From NCBI RefSeq assembly GCF_000495435.3, contig NZ_AXUN02000183.1, forward strand, positions 28,179 through 92,178: a DNA stretch of 64,000 bases, in the 5' to 3' direction. This DNA comes from Youngiibacter fragilis 232.1 (GTDB lineage: Bacteria > Bacillota > Clostridia > Clostridiales > Clostridiaceae). The position numbers and the translations under genes were made by a program. Positions 10,165 through 19,136 of this stretch are shown one piece after another (position 1 is the stretch's first letter; the number at the start of each line of letters is the position of its first letter). The notes under the pieces are model-generated. The model ran no database searches. It saw only the letters and a program-made list of their open reading frames with translations, and had not been told where the DNA came from.

Positions 10165-10635
10165 ATGAAAGAAGCAGCTGTAATAAAAAGTAATTTGGGA
10201 AACATAGAACTTGAAGCTGAAGACGGAGCTTTGACAGGCCTCGCCTTCACTTCAAAACCACTTGAGGCCCCACCAGCAGGTTCAGTCCTTGAGGAAGCAG
10301 CAAGGCAGCTTGATGAGTATTTCAAAGGCCAAAGGAAGGAATTCACGATCCCCCTTGCACCACATGGGACCAGCTTCCAGGAGAGAGTTTGGAAAGAGCT
10401 TCTGAACATTCCGTATGGTGAAGCCATATCCTATGGAGAGCTCGCCAGAAGATGTGACAACCCGAATGCAGCCAGAGCCATTGGCGGAGCTGTAGGTAAG
10501 AACCCCATCGGGGTGATAATTCCATGCCACAGGATAATTTCCGGGGATGGCACTCTTGGCGGTTACACTGGCGGGACTGATTTCAAGAAACTTCTTCTTA
10601 AGCTTGAGGGGGTAACCTGGAAACAGGCTGACTAA
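10165..10635 (+). CDS. ogt: Methylated-DNA--protein-cysteine methyltransferase
   Basis: 156 residues from the ATG at 10165, which has GAGGG close upstream; an upstream in-frame TTG inside the PBP stop region is less likely. It contains the active-site motif IPCHRI, whose Cys accepts the alkyl group from O6-alkylguanine in a suicide reaction, the HTH arginine-finger region (NPNAARAIGGAVGKNP) and the YGE loop. This is DNA repair by direct reversal. It carries no Ada-type regulatory domain. Confidence 0.93.
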   Translation: MKEAAVIKSNLGNIELEAEDGALTGLAFTSKPLEAPPAGSVLEEAARQLDEYFKGQRKEFTIPLAPHGTSFQERVWKELLNIPYGEAISYGELARRCDNPNAARAIGGAVGKNPIGVIIPCHRIISGDGTLGGYTGGTDFKKLLLKLEGVTWKQAD

Positions 10636-10650
10636 TTTCAACAAAATGAC

Positions 10651-10688
10651 GATCCGGATATGCCTTAAGCGCACATCCGGATCTTTTT
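10651..10688. terminator. Terminator between convergent ogt and LUD gene
   Basis: GATCCGGATATG pairs with CACATCCGGATC (one mismatch) and is followed by TTTTT on the plus strand. It sits at the 3' ends of two convergent genes. Confidence 0.8.
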
Positions 10689-10690
10689 GA

Positions 10691-11332
10691 TTAGTATCCC
10701 ATGTTTTCCTTTACTATGACTACCTCTATCCTGTCCTTCACATTCTGCCTTCTAATCAGGGTATAGATATTGCAGATCCTGCCCTGGCTAGAGCAGTCCA
10801 TGCAGGTTCCCGCTACGGTACATGGATTCCCTGTATTAAGCCTTACGTTGTTCGCAGGGGCTGCTATGCCCTGGACCCTTGAAACCGCATCTACCTCATC
10901 CTCGACTATCTTGTTGAGGCCTATGATCACGAATACCTTGTCGGGACCGTATATCATTGCGGCTGTCCTGTTTCCGGTACCATCCACGTTGTAGAGTGTC
11001 CCGTCCATGGTTACCGCATTGGTTGATGCTATGTAGAAGTCGCTTAAGAAGCTGTTCCTGAAGACCTGTTTCATATCTTCCTTCGAAAGGTTTGGCGCAT
11101 ACCTGTCATGGAACACAAGGTCCCTTCCCCTCAGATACTCGGGTATCTTCAGGTCAATGACGGTCATCGAACCTCCAAGTGCCACACTCGATTTGTCTGG
11201 TATCCTTTCATCAAGGAATCCCTTAACATCCTCGGCCTTTTCAAGTATGACTGTCTTGATGTTGTTTTTCTCCAGAGCCTTCGAAAGCCTCTCCAACTTG
11301 TTGTCATAAGTCTTAAGTAAATTCTTATCCAT
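10691..11332 (-). CDS. LUD-domain (LutC/YkgG-like) protein
   Basis: 213 residues of the LUD (lactate utilisation, DUF162) family: LGGSMTVIDL, DRYAPNLS, STNAVTMDGTLYNVDGTGNR and GLNKIV. A short C-terminal cysteine cluster (CTVAGTCMDCSSQGRIC) could bind a metal or Fe-S cluster. LutC-type proteins act with LutA and LutB in lactate oxidation, but no lutA/lutB is present here. Stand-alone clostridial versions have no proven function. It lies 43 bases downstream of the transketolase-like gene on the same strand. Confidence 0.82.
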   Translation of the reverse strand: MDKNLLKTYDNKLERLSKALEKNNIKTVILEKAEDVKGFLDERIPDKSSVALGGSMTVIDLKIPEYLRGRDLVFHDRYAPNLSKEDMKQVFRNSFLSDFYIASTNAVTMDGTLYNVDGTGNRTAAMIYGPDKVFVIIGLNKIVEDEVDAVSRVQGIAAPANNVRLNTGNPCTVAGTCMDCSSQGRICNIYTLIRRQNVKDRIEVVIVKENMGY

Positions 11333-11375
11333 GACTTCCTCCCATTCATTTGATGAATCATATTGGCTTACACTA

Positions 11376-13334
11376 TCATTTTAACAGCTTAAGTGCTTCT
11401 TCTGCCACTTTTTCAGGAGTTAGTCCTGATTTTTTCAGAAGTATCTGCGTAGACCCGGTTCCATCATACTCTTCATCGCAGGCAAATCTTCCCTTTTTGC
11501 CCAGGAACCACTGCCATCTTGCGGAACTGCCCGCTTCTGCTGCCATCCTTTTCTTGATGTCCTTAGCCAGTACCGAGTCAATATATTCTTTAGATTGAGT
11601 CAGGAAAAGCCTCTTCGAAGGTATGCTTACAACCCTTACATCCATTCCCTTCTCAATAAGGATTTTCCTTGCCTTCAGGACAATTCCAGCTTCAAACCCT
11701 GTTGATGCGATCACCAGGTCAGGTTTTTTCGAGGACTCCTTCGCCAGAATGTACCCACCCTTTTCAGCCTCCTTTGACGAACCTTTAAGTAGTGAAGCAC
11801 CTATCCTCGAAACCATTATTACTGTCGGTCCTTTGTCTGACTCCATTGCCTTGATCCATGCTGCAGCAGTTTCAACTGCATCACCAGGTCGGAATACCGT
11901 TAATCCTGGAATGGCTTCCATGATTTCCTGAATCTCCAGGGCTCTTCCAGCAGGTCCCCTTTCACCTATGGACAGGCTGTCATCAGTCAGTACGAATATG
12001 TTGTCAAGGTTCATCATTGCTGAAAGCTTCATTGAAGGAAGCAAAGCATATCCTGTAGATGACCTGGCAAAAGAAACATACCTGACACCTCCATGCATGG
12101 CTGCTCCATTTGCGATTCCTCCCAGTGCATTGGCTCTGCATCCCAGTCTTAGCATCCTTTTACCTGATGTCCCTGTTTCTCTGACTTCTAAGCCTGTATC
12201 TTCCGCAGATCCGAACATCAGGCAGCCTATACCATCAATAAAGACATCAAATATCTTCCTTGAAGTCTCCATCGTAGATTCCTTGTCCTTACCTGTTCGG
12301 TAAAGCAAGTCGACATCTATATTCCTTAGATGTTTGCCGCTGAACCAGCATTCAAGTTCATGACTATCCTCAGGGAATTCATTTTTGCAATGATCCACGA
12401 GGTTTCTCCACTTCTGGAATTCCTTGGGTTTGGATGCGTTTATCCTAGCGATATTCAACCTTACATCCTCAGGCACATCGAAGCTGCCATATGTCCACCT
12501 TAGGTTTTCTCTGGCCTTGCTTAATGCAGCCCTTCCAAGAGGGCCAGAGAGGACCTCTTTGGTATTTGCCTTTCCGGGACAACCATAACCGGCTTGAACC
12601 CTGATGCATATCAAGGCAGGTTTGCCGTGTATCCTTTTAGCTTGTGAGATGGCATTCCCTATGGAATCAGGGTCGTTGCCGTCACGGACATCATGAACCT
12701 GCCACCCCATGGATTTGAACCGCATGCGCAAGTCTTCTGAGTATAGTTCAGCTGAAGGCCCATCGGGAGTCATTCCATCATCCTCAAAGAGCACTATAAG
12801 CTTGCCAAGCTTCTGCCTTCCTGCTATTGCACAGGCTTCCATTGCAGTTCCGTTCATCAGGCTCTCCTCTGAAGCCATGACATATGTATGGTGTGATACG
12901 ATATCGCAGCCTGGCTTGTTGAATCTTTCAGAGAGATATCTCTCAGCCAATGCCATCCCCACCGCATTCGCCAGTCCCTGGCCATATTGCCCGACGGTAA
13001 CCTCGATTCCTCTCCTGACATCCTTCTCAGGGAATATTGGCAGGTTGGACTCCCATTGTCCGAACTTCTTCAACTCCTCGATACTGATGCTGCCGGTGAA
13101 CAGGTGAAGCAGCGCGTAAAGCAGGGGTCCTCCCTGTTCAGACGCCATGATGAACCTGTCCCTGTTTTCCCACATCAGATTTTCCGGATCAAACTTCAGG
13201 TGACTGGAAAACAGTCCGTATGCAATCGAAGCTGATCCCATACCCATACCGGAGCTACCTGCACCGGCTCTCTCAACCATTTCCGCTGACAGGAATCTGA
13301 TTGCATTTATAGTTTTCAAATCTATGGAATTCAT
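11376..13334 (-). CDS. Transketolase homologue lacking catalytic residues (probable pseudoenzyme)
   Basis: 652 residues, collinear with bacterial transketolase over its whole length, with no stop or frameshift and a strong GGGAGG site at the ATG. Compared from memory with E. coli TktA, nearly all functional positions differ: His26 is Ser27 (GSSG), His66 is Gln67, His100 is Phe101, the GDG motif is SEE (155-157), Asn185 is Asp186, Glu411 (which activates the cofactor) is Ala401, His461 is Asp451, and GPTHQP is GPAGRA. The phosphate-binding Arg of the SRQN motif is kept (MVSR). Fold and length are preserved, so a structural or regulatory role, or a new chemistry, is inferred. No active transketolase is in the window. 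Confidence 0.85.
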   Translation of the reverse strand: MNSIDLKTINAIRFLSAEMVERAGAGSSGMGMGSASIAYGLFSSHLKFDPENLMWENRDRFIMASEQGGPLLYALLHLFTGSISIEELKKFGQWESNLPIFPEKDVRRGIEVTVGQYGQGLANAVGMALAERYLSERFNKPGCDIVSHHTYVMASEESLMNGTAMEACAIAGRQKLGKLIVLFEDDGMTPDGPSAELYSEDLRMRFKSMGWQVHDVRDGNDPDSIGNAISQAKRIHGKPALICIRVQAGYGCPGKANTKEVLSGPLGRAALSKARENLRWTYGSFDVPEDVRLNIARINASKPKEFQKWRNLVDHCKNEFPEDSHELECWFSGKHLRNIDVDLLYRTGKDKESTMETSRKIFDVFIDGIGCLMFGSAEDTGLEVRETGTSGKRMLRLGCRANALGGIANGAAMHGGVRYVSFARSSTGYALLPSMKLSAMMNLDNIFVLTDDSLSIGERGPAGRALEIQEIMEAIPGLTVFRPGDAVETAAAWIKAMESDKGPTVIMVSRIGASLLKGSSKEAEKGGYILAKESSKKPDLVIASTGFEAGIVLKARKILIEKGMDVRVVSIPSKRLFLTQSKEYIDSVLAKDIKKRMAAEAGSSARWQWFLGKKGRFACDEEYDGTGSTQILLKKSGLTPEKVAEEALKLLK

Positions 13335-13369
13335 AATTGCCTCCCTGATTTACAGTGAACTTCAATTCA

Positions 13370-13398
13370 ATTATAATGAATGTAAATGTCTACATCAA
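13370..13398 (-). promoter_or_regulatory. Promoter of the transketolase-like gene
   Basis: Minus-strand TTGATG (13398-13393), a 17-base spacer and TATAAT (13375-13370), about 35 bases before the start codon. Confidence 0.6.
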
Positions 13399-13453
13399 CA
13401 AATGTTGAAATTTTCGGACAAAAGAGAATTCGTTCACAAAATCAGGAGGTATT

Positions 13454-14191
13454 ATGCTTGCAATAATCTCACCATCAAAGACAATGCATGAAGTCAAAGT
13501 TCATGTACGGACCTCCACTCCACGATTCCAGGAAGATGCGGAAATACTTGCTGCCATAATGAAAAAATACGATCCAACCGGACTCATGGACCTGATGAGG
13601 ATCAGCGATGAGCTTGCAGAGATAAATTTTGCCAGGTATCAGGGATTTTCAAAAGCACCGTCCTTCCCCGCTGCATATCTCTACAGGGGAGATGTTTTCA
13701 GAGGGCTAGCGATCGATGATATGGATCAGGCAGCGATAAAGCAACTTAACCGCCACGTCAGGATCTTGTCGGGCCTTTATGGCTATCTCAAGCCACTTGA
13801 CAGGATAAAGCCCTACAGGCTTGAGATGGGCGCGAAGGTCATCACTGACTGTGGACCTGACCTATACTCCTATTGGGGTGATAAGCTGGCACGTAACCTG
13901 GAACAGGAGTCTGATGACGGCATCCTGCTCAACATCGCCTCAAGGGAATACTCAAAGGCAGTGCTGAAGAAAGATTTCAGACTGAAGGTCGTTAATGTGG
14001 AATTCAGGGAGAAAAAAGGTGATTCATCGAGGATAATTCCATTGTTCTCAAAGGTTGCTAGAGGAATGATGGCAAGATTCATTTCTGTAGAAGGAATAAA
14101 CAATATAGAAGGCATTAAAGGCTTCAGCTATGATGGATATTCGTTTGACAGGGTACTTTCGACCAGGGAAACAATGGTGTTTAAACGATGA
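13454..14191 (+). CDS. yaaA: YaaA family peroxide-stress protein (DUF328/UPF0246)
   Basis: 245 residues beginning MLAIISPSKTM, the family hallmark. It continues with RYQGFSKAPSFPAAYLYRGDVFRGL, LNRHVRILSGLYGYLKPLD and a C-terminal GFSYDGYSFD. E. coli YaaA limits free iron and DNA damage during peroxide stress and has a DNA-binding fold. AGGAGG lies upstream of the ATG. Its stop overlaps the start of the DUF1576 gene by four bases, so the two are coupled. Confidence 0.92.
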   Translation: MLAIISPSKTMHEVKVHVRTSTPRFQEDAEILAAIMKKYDPTGLMDLMRISDELAEINFARYQGFSKAPSFPAAYLYRGDVFRGLAIDDMDQAAIKQLNRHVRILSGLYGYLKPLDRIKPYRLEMGAKVITDCGPDLYSYWGDKLARNLEQESDDGILLNIASREYSKAVLKKDFRLKVVNVEFREKKGDSSRIIPLFSKVARGMMARFISVEGINNIEGIKGFSYDGYSFDRVLSTRETMVFKR

Positions 14192-15462
14192 AACTTATGA
14201 AGAGGCTATACCCTGACCTGCCACACGGCGAAAGATACATGTTCCTTTATATCATAGCCGTAATAGAGATACTATTCGCATTCGTCCTAAACTCACCTCT
14301 GGAAATTGTGAATGGACTATACAGGATAATGCATTCACCAAGCACACTGATATCAGACTACTTTGCGATAGCTAATCCTGGAGCTGCATTCATGAACAGC
14401 GGTCTTCTCCTTATACTGGGGCTCGGTATATCAAGGCGTGCCAAGAAGGAGCTTTCAGGACCGATCGTAGCAGCATATCTGACCCTTGCCGGTTTCTCCT
14501 TCTTTGGAAAGAACCTTTACAATTCCTGGGCTGTACCTCTCGGTGTGTACATCTACTCAAAGTATGAAAAGGACAGCTTTGCCAACAATATTGTGTTCGC
14601 ACTTTTCGGAACCACGCTAAGTCCTCTTACCAGTGTCATCACCTTCGGTCTTGGACTTCCGCTTCCTGTTGGCATATTATTTGGAAACCTTGCAGGGATA
14701 GTGGCAGGCATGATGATTCCACCGCTTGCCTCTGAGTTTTCAAAGTTCCACCAGGGATTCAACATGTACAATATCGGCTTCACAGCTGGAATAATCGGAA
14801 TGGTCTTCATGGGTATGCTTAGGGGACTTGGCTTTGATAGTCCTCCCCAGAGCTTTATCGGTTCAGGCTACAATATCCAGATGGGAATCTTCATCATCAC
14901 GATCTCGAATGTGATGTTGTTCATCGGTCTTTCACGCTGTAGCTGGAGCCTTGACGGATTCAGGAGGATTCTTGATAGTCCGGGCAGAGGCACCGATTTT
15001 ATAGCTATAGGTGGATTCGGCGCTGTACTGATAAACATGGCTATAATGAGCATTATAGCCACAGCCTACGTTCTCCTGGTTGGCGGACAGCTCAACGGAC
15101 CGATAATGGGGGGTATCTTCACGATCGCCGGTTTTTCGGCTTCAGGCAAACATCCCAGAAACACAGTGCCCGTGCTTGCTGGAGTATTCATTGCAACCAC
15201 CCTTCATATCAACGATACCAATTCAACCGGAGCTCTGCTGGCTGCGCTTTTCGGTACCACCCTGGCCCCGATTTCAGGCTATTATGGCTGGTTCTATGGC
15301 ATAATCGCAGGCTTTGCCCATATGTCTGTCGTTTCAAACATCGGTTATGTCCATGGCGGAGTGAATCTATACAACAATGGGTTTTCGGGAGGATTTGTTG
15401 CAGCAGTGATGGTTCCTCTGATTGAAGCTCTGAAGGGAAATAAGACAGGACTAGTAAAATGA
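14188..15462 (+). CDS. DUF1576 family polytopic membrane protein
   Basis: 424 residues with about ten hydrophobic segments. It shows an internal duplication: the motif NMYNIGFTAGI in the first half recurs as NLYNNGFSGGF near the C-terminus, each preceded by a similar helix pair. It matches what I know as DUF1576, a family of unknown function in Clostridia. The duplicated layout resembles secondary transporters or channels, but no substrate can be inferred. It is translationally coupled to yaaA. Confidence 0.75.
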   Translation: MKLMKRLYPDLPHGERYMFLYIIAVIEILFAFVLNSPLEIVNGLYRIMHSPSTLISDYFAIANPGAAFMNSGLLLILGLGISRRAKKELSGPIVAAYLTLAGFSFFGKNLYNSWAVPLGVYIYSKYEKDSFANNIVFALFGTTLSPLTSVITFGLGLPLPVGILFGNLAGIVAGMMIPPLASEFSKFHQGFNMYNIGFTAGIIGMVFMGMLRGLGFDSPPQSFIGSGYNIQMGIFIITISNVMLFIGLSRCSWSLDGFRRILDSPGRGTDFIAIGGFGAVLINMAIMSIIATAYVLLVGGQLNGPIMGGIFTIAGFSASGKHPRNTVPVLAGVFIATTLHINDTNSTGALLAALFGTTLAPISGYYGWFYGIIAGFAHMSVVSNIGYVHGGVNLYNNGFSGGFVAAVMVPLIEALKGNKTGLVK

Positions 15463-15469
15463 GAATGTT

Positions 15470-15493
15470 TGAAGGGAGGCAAATGCCTCCCTT
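15470..15493. terminator. Hairpin terminator between convergent DUF1576 gene and hemW
   Basis: GAAGGGAGGC pairs perfectly with GCCTCCCTTC across an AAAT loop, followed by TCGTTT. It lies between convergent genes; the T-run is short. Confidence 0.65.
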
Positions 15494-15554
15494 CTCGTTT
15501 AATATCGTATTCTTCTCATATCCATGTCTTTGACCAGCAAGCTATAAACGACCA

Positions 15555-16685
15555 TCAGACAGTCAGGATCAAGTCACTGAGCACATGATTTGAGAGGTCC
15601 ATTCCCTTTTCAGTGAATCGCATCCTGTCACCTTCAATAACCAGTAGTCCGTCACCCATATGCCTTCGTATGACATCTCCAAAGATGTCCATTATATCCT
15701 CTGAAAATCTGGACTTGAAGCTGTTCAAGGAAATTCCTTCAACAAGTCTCATTCCCATGAACAGGAATTCCTCGATGCTGTCTTCCCTCGAATTCTCGTG
15801 GACTCTTACTGCAGCGTCTGAATCTGATTCAATTGACCTTATGTAGCCTTCGACAGTCCTTATATTTTCACGCCTTAAGCCTCCGGTGAATTCATGTGCC
15901 GCCGCACCACAGCCAATGTATTCCCCGAATTCCCAGTAGTTCCTGTTATGCCTGCATTCGAAGCCTTCCCTCGCATAGTTCGAGATCTCATACCTTAGGA
16001 ATCCAAGACTCTCAAGCCTTGATGTGACAAGGTCCTTCATTGCATCCTCAGTGTCCTCATCCGGCAGTATCAGAGTATCCCTTCGCCTTCTCACATAGAA
16101 TTGGGTGTTCTCTTCTATGATGAGCGAATAGCAGGAAATATGCTCAGGTTCAAGCATAGCCACATCATCAAGCGTCTTTCCAAATATCTCGAGTGTCTCG
16201 CCTGGAAGTCCATAAATTATGTCAACATTGATGTTTTTGAATCCGGCTTCCCTCAGCATCAGAAAGTTATCACGAAATTCCCTGAAGGTATGAATCCTGC
16301 CAATATCCATAAGCAAAGTGTCATTCGATGACTGTAATCCTATGGATATCCTGTTCACACCCATGCCCCACAGCACTTTGGCCTTCTCTTTTGTAATGTT
16401 GCCCGGATTGCACTCCATGGTGAACTCACATTCTTCTGTCCTTGAAACGCCAGAGAGAATGCCTGACAATATTACAAGCTCTTCGCTTGACAGATATGAG
16501 GGGGTTCCGCCTCCAATGAATATGGTGTCGAAGCACCTGCCCCTGGTCTTTGCCTCTATCTCCTTTGCCAGAGCATTGAGATACGGCACTACAAGGGCCC
16601 TCTTGCCTGAGTATGATGCAAAATCACAGTAATAGCATTTCTTTTCGCAGAACGGTATGTGTATATAAAGTCCGAGCCTGTCCAC
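15555..16685 (-). CDS. hemW: Radical SAM heme chaperone HemW
   Basis: 376 residues from the GTG at 16685, which begins one base after the lepA stop. An ATG at 16718 would lie inside lepA and add eleven residues the family lacks. It has the radical SAM cluster motif in HIPFCEKKCYYCDF (Cx3Cx2C), GGGTPS, and a HemW C-terminal domain with RHNRNYW and a winged-helix end. HemW binds heme and is related to, but distinct from, coproporphyrinogen dehydrogenase HemN. The lepA-hemW order is standard in Firmicutes. Confidence 0.9.
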   Translation of the reverse strand: MDRLGLYIHIPFCEKKCYYCDFASYSGKRALVVPYLNALAKEIEAKTRGRCFDTIFIGGGTPSYLSSEELVILSGILSGVSRTEECEFTMECNPGNITKEKAKVLWGMGVNRISIGLQSSNDTLLMDIGRIHTFREFRDNFLMLREAGFKNINVDIIYGLPGETLEIFGKTLDDVAMLEPEHISCYSLIIEENTQFYVRRRRDTLILPDEDTEDAMKDLVTSRLESLGFLRYEISNYAREGFECRHNRNYWEFGEYIGCGAAAHEFTGGLRRENIRTVEGYIRSIESDSDAAVRVHENSREDSIEEFLFMGMRLVEGISLNSFKSRFSEDIMDIFGDVIRRHMGDGLLVIEGDRMRFTEKGMDLSNHVLSDLILTV

Positions 16686-16686
16686 T

Positions 16687-18489
16687 CTACTCAACCTTGA
16701 GTACAGCCATGAATGCATCCTGTGGAACCTCCACAGAACCTACCTGCCTCATCCTCTTCTTGCCTTCCTTCTGTTTCTCAAGAAGCTTCTTCTTTCTCGA
16801 AATGTCCCCTCCGTAGCACTTTGCCAGAACATCCTTCCTCATTGCCTTGACAGTCTCCCTTGCAATTATCTTGGATCCTATCGCTGCCTGTATCGGGATC
16901 TCGAACATCTGCCTTGGAATTACCTCCTTGAGCTTCTCAGTTATGTTTCTTCCCTTAGTATATGCCCTGTCTTCCGGAACTATCATTGAAAGGGCATCAA
17001 CAAGCTCACTGTTAAGGAGTATATCGAGCTTTACAAGCGTTGTCTTCTGGTATCCGCTCATCTCATAGTCAAGTGATGCATATCCTCTTGTCCTTGATTT
17101 CAGTGTGTCAAAAAAGTCGTAGATTATCTCATTTAACGGAAGGATATAGTTTAGCACCGCCCTTGTCTGCTCAATGTATTCCATGTTGATGTAAACACCT
17201 CTTCTGGTCTGGCAAAGGTCCATTACTGCCCCCACATACTCTGTGGGTGTAATTATTGAAGCCTTTACCACAGGCTCCTCCATATGCTCGATTTCATTAG
17301 GTGATGGAAGATTCGTCGGGTTTGTGATTTCGATCACGTCTCCATCTGTCCTGAACACCTTGTATATGACCGACGGTGCAGTTGTAATTATGTCTATGTT
17401 GAATTCACGTTCTATCCTCTCCTGGATGATCTCCATATGGAGCAGTCCAAGGAAGCCACACCTGAATCCGAATCCAAGTGCAACAGAATTCTCATATTCG
17501 AAGGAAAGTGCAGCATCGTTTAGCTGCAGCTTCTCCAATGCCTCCTTAAGTTCCTCGTACTTTGCTCCATCTATTGGATATATGCCCGAGAATACCATAG
17601 GTATCGCCTTCTTGTATCCAGGAAGTGCTTCCTTGGCTGGATTCGCAGCATCTGTTATCGTATCACCTACCCTGGCATCCCTTACATTCTTGATGGATCC
17701 AGTAACATAACCGACATCACCGGAATAAAGCATCTCAACCGGCATCATTCCAGGAGTGAATACACCCACCTCTGTGACCTCATATATCTTATTGGACGCC
17801 ATGAACTTGATCTTCTTGCCAGGATGAATGACACCTTCCTTGACCCTGACGTAAGCCACTACGCCCTTGTAGGAGTCGTAATATGAATCGAATATCAGTG
17901 CTTTGAGCGGTGCGTCGTCCTCGCCTTTTGGCTGAGGAATCCTGTCAACTACGGCGTCGAGGACATCTACTATGTTGATTCCTGTCTTTGCAGAAACCTT
18001 CGGTGCGGTATGGGCTTCAAGTCCGATGACATCCTCTATCTCCTTGACCACCTCATCCACCCTTGCCGATGGAAGGTCTATCTTGTTGATGACTGGTACT
18101 ATCTCAAGGTCGTTGCCCATGGCAAGATAGCAGTTAGCCAGTGTCTGTGCCTGTATTCCCTGAGTCGCATCGACGACCAGTATCGCACCTTCACAGGCCT
18201 GTAGACTTCTAGACACCTCGTAGTTGAAGTCTACATGTCCAGGAGTATCAATTAAGTTAAGGATATATTCTCCATCTTCCCTCTTGTATATCAGCCTTAC
18301 AGCCTGGGCCTTTATTGTTATTCCTCTTTCCTGTTCAAGCTCCATATTGTCCAGTACCTGGGTCTCCATTTCTCTCGTCGTCAGAGTCCCCGTGTACTCG
18401 ATGAGTCTGTCAGCCAGAGTGCTTTTGCCATGGTCGATATGCGCGACTATGGAAAAGTTTCTTATATGTTTTTGTCTTTCGCTTCCCAT
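16687..18489 (-). CDS. lepA: Elongation factor 4 (LepA)
   Basis: 600 residues from the ATG at 18489, chosen because GAGGTGA lies six bases upstream and the length matches the family; an in-frame ATG seven codons earlier is unlikely. It has the G-domain motifs [17 protein letters not shown] and NKIDLP, elongation-factor domains II, III and V, and the LepA-specific C-terminus ([20 protein letters not shown]). It is a ribosomal GTPase that back-translocates or remodels stalled ribosomes. It is the first gene of the lepA-hemW operon. Confidence 0.96.
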   Translation of the reverse strand: MGSERQKHIRNFSIVAHIDHGKSTLADRLIEYTGTLTTREMETQVLDNMELEQERGITIKAQAVRLIYKREDGEYILNLIDTPGHVDFNYEVSRSLQACEGAILVVDATQGIQAQTLANCYLAMGNDLEIVPVINKIDLPSARVDEVVKEIEDVIGLEAHTAPKVSAKTGINIVDVLDAVVDRIPQPKGEDDAPLKALIFDSYYDSYKGVVAYVRVKEGVIHPGKKIKFMASNKIYEVTEVGVFTPGMMPVEMLYSGDVGYVTGSIKNVRDARVGDTITDAANPAKEALPGYKKAIPMVFSGIYPIDGAKYEELKEALEKLQLNDAALSFEYENSVALGFGFRCGFLGLLHMEIIQERIEREFNIDIITTAPSVIYKVFRTDGDVIEITNPTNLPSPNEIEHMEEPVVKASIITPTEYVGAVMDLCQTRRGVYINMEYIEQTRAVLNYILPLNEIIYDFFDTLKSRTRGYASLDYEMSGYQKTTLVKLDILLNSELVDALSMIVPEDRAYTKGRNITEKLKEVIPRQMFEIPIQAAIGSKIIARETVKAMRKDVLAKCYGGDISRKKKLLEKQKEGKKRMRQVGSVEVPQDAFMAVLKVE

Positions 18490-18626
18490 CTTGTTCACCT
18501 CGTAAATCATCTCAGCATAAATTATAACACAAGGATGCGCAATATTCTCTTTTATGTTTTCATAACCTTGTCATTGAAAACAATGAAAAAAGGTTTATCC
18601 CTGACAAATCTTTCTTCCCATATCAC

Positions 18627-18655
18627 TTGAAAGCAATTCCCTTAGATGCTATAAT
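18627..18655 (+). promoter_or_regulatory. Promoter of rpsT
   Basis: TTGAAA (18627-18632), a 17-base spacer and TATAAT (18650-18655). It predicts a leader of about 100 bases before rpsT. Confidence 0.75.
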
Positions 18656-18661
18656 ACTCAT

Positions 18662-18763
18662 GTTATAAACCACTCAAATGCAGGTTTCCCCAAAACCGGC
18701 ATTGAGACCCTTGAGGGAGCGGTCGTTCCGCACCCGCACAATCAAACCGGAGGGGGTGAAACA
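18662..18763 (+). promoter_or_regulatory. Structured rpsT leader, possible autoregulatory element
   Basis: The leader contains small hairpins (GGTTT/AAACC, CCCTTGAGGG, GCGG/CCGC) and the segment GTTTCCCC at 18684-18691. That segment can pair with GGGGTGAAAC at 18753-18762, which is the ribosome binding site of rpsT. Two mutually exclusive folds are therefore possible, one hiding the binding site. Autogenous control of S20 is known in E. coli; this particular structure is my inference. Confidence 0.4.
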
Positions 18764-19027
18764 ATGGCAAACATCAAATCGTCCATCAAGAGGATAAGAG
18801 TCACGGAGACTAAGACACTGAGAAACAAGATGATTAAGTCCGCACTCAAGACTTCAATAAAGAAGTATGAGACTGCAGTAGCTGAAGGCAACAAGGAAAG
18901 CGCAGCAGTGCTTTTTACAGCTGCTACTAAGTCACTTGACATGGCTGCAAGCAAGGGCATAATCCACAAAAACATGGCTTCAAGAAAGAAGTCAAGGTTG
19001 GCTGCAAAACTCAATGCTATGGCATAA
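18764..19027 (+). CDS. rpsT: Small ribosomal subunit protein bS20
   Basis: 87 residues, the normal size. It begins [21 protein letters not shown] and is highly basic and helical, as in all S20 proteins. It binds 16S rRNA in the body of the 30S subunit. It is monocistronic with its own promoter and terminator, divergent from lepA, which is the usual Firmicute context. Confidence 0.97.
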   Translation: MANIKSSIKRIRVTETKTLRNKMIKSALKTSIKKYETAVAEGNKESAAVLFTAATKSLDMAASKGIIHKNMASRKKSRLAAKLNAMA

Positions 19028-19029
19028 TA

Positions 19030-19063
19030 AATAAAACCGGTCATTTGACCGGTTTATTTATTT
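19030..19063. terminator. Bidirectional terminator after rpsT
   Basis: AAATAAAACCGGTCA pairs with TGACCGGTTTATTT, and both flanks are A/T-rich, so it works for rpsT and for the convergent hydrolase gene. Confidence 0.8.
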
Positions 19064-19136
19064 GCAGTTAAGCAGCTTAGTAACCTTGGCCTCCCTAGTG
19101 ATCCTATGGACATATCTTCTAGTACCGGTCCAAGCC

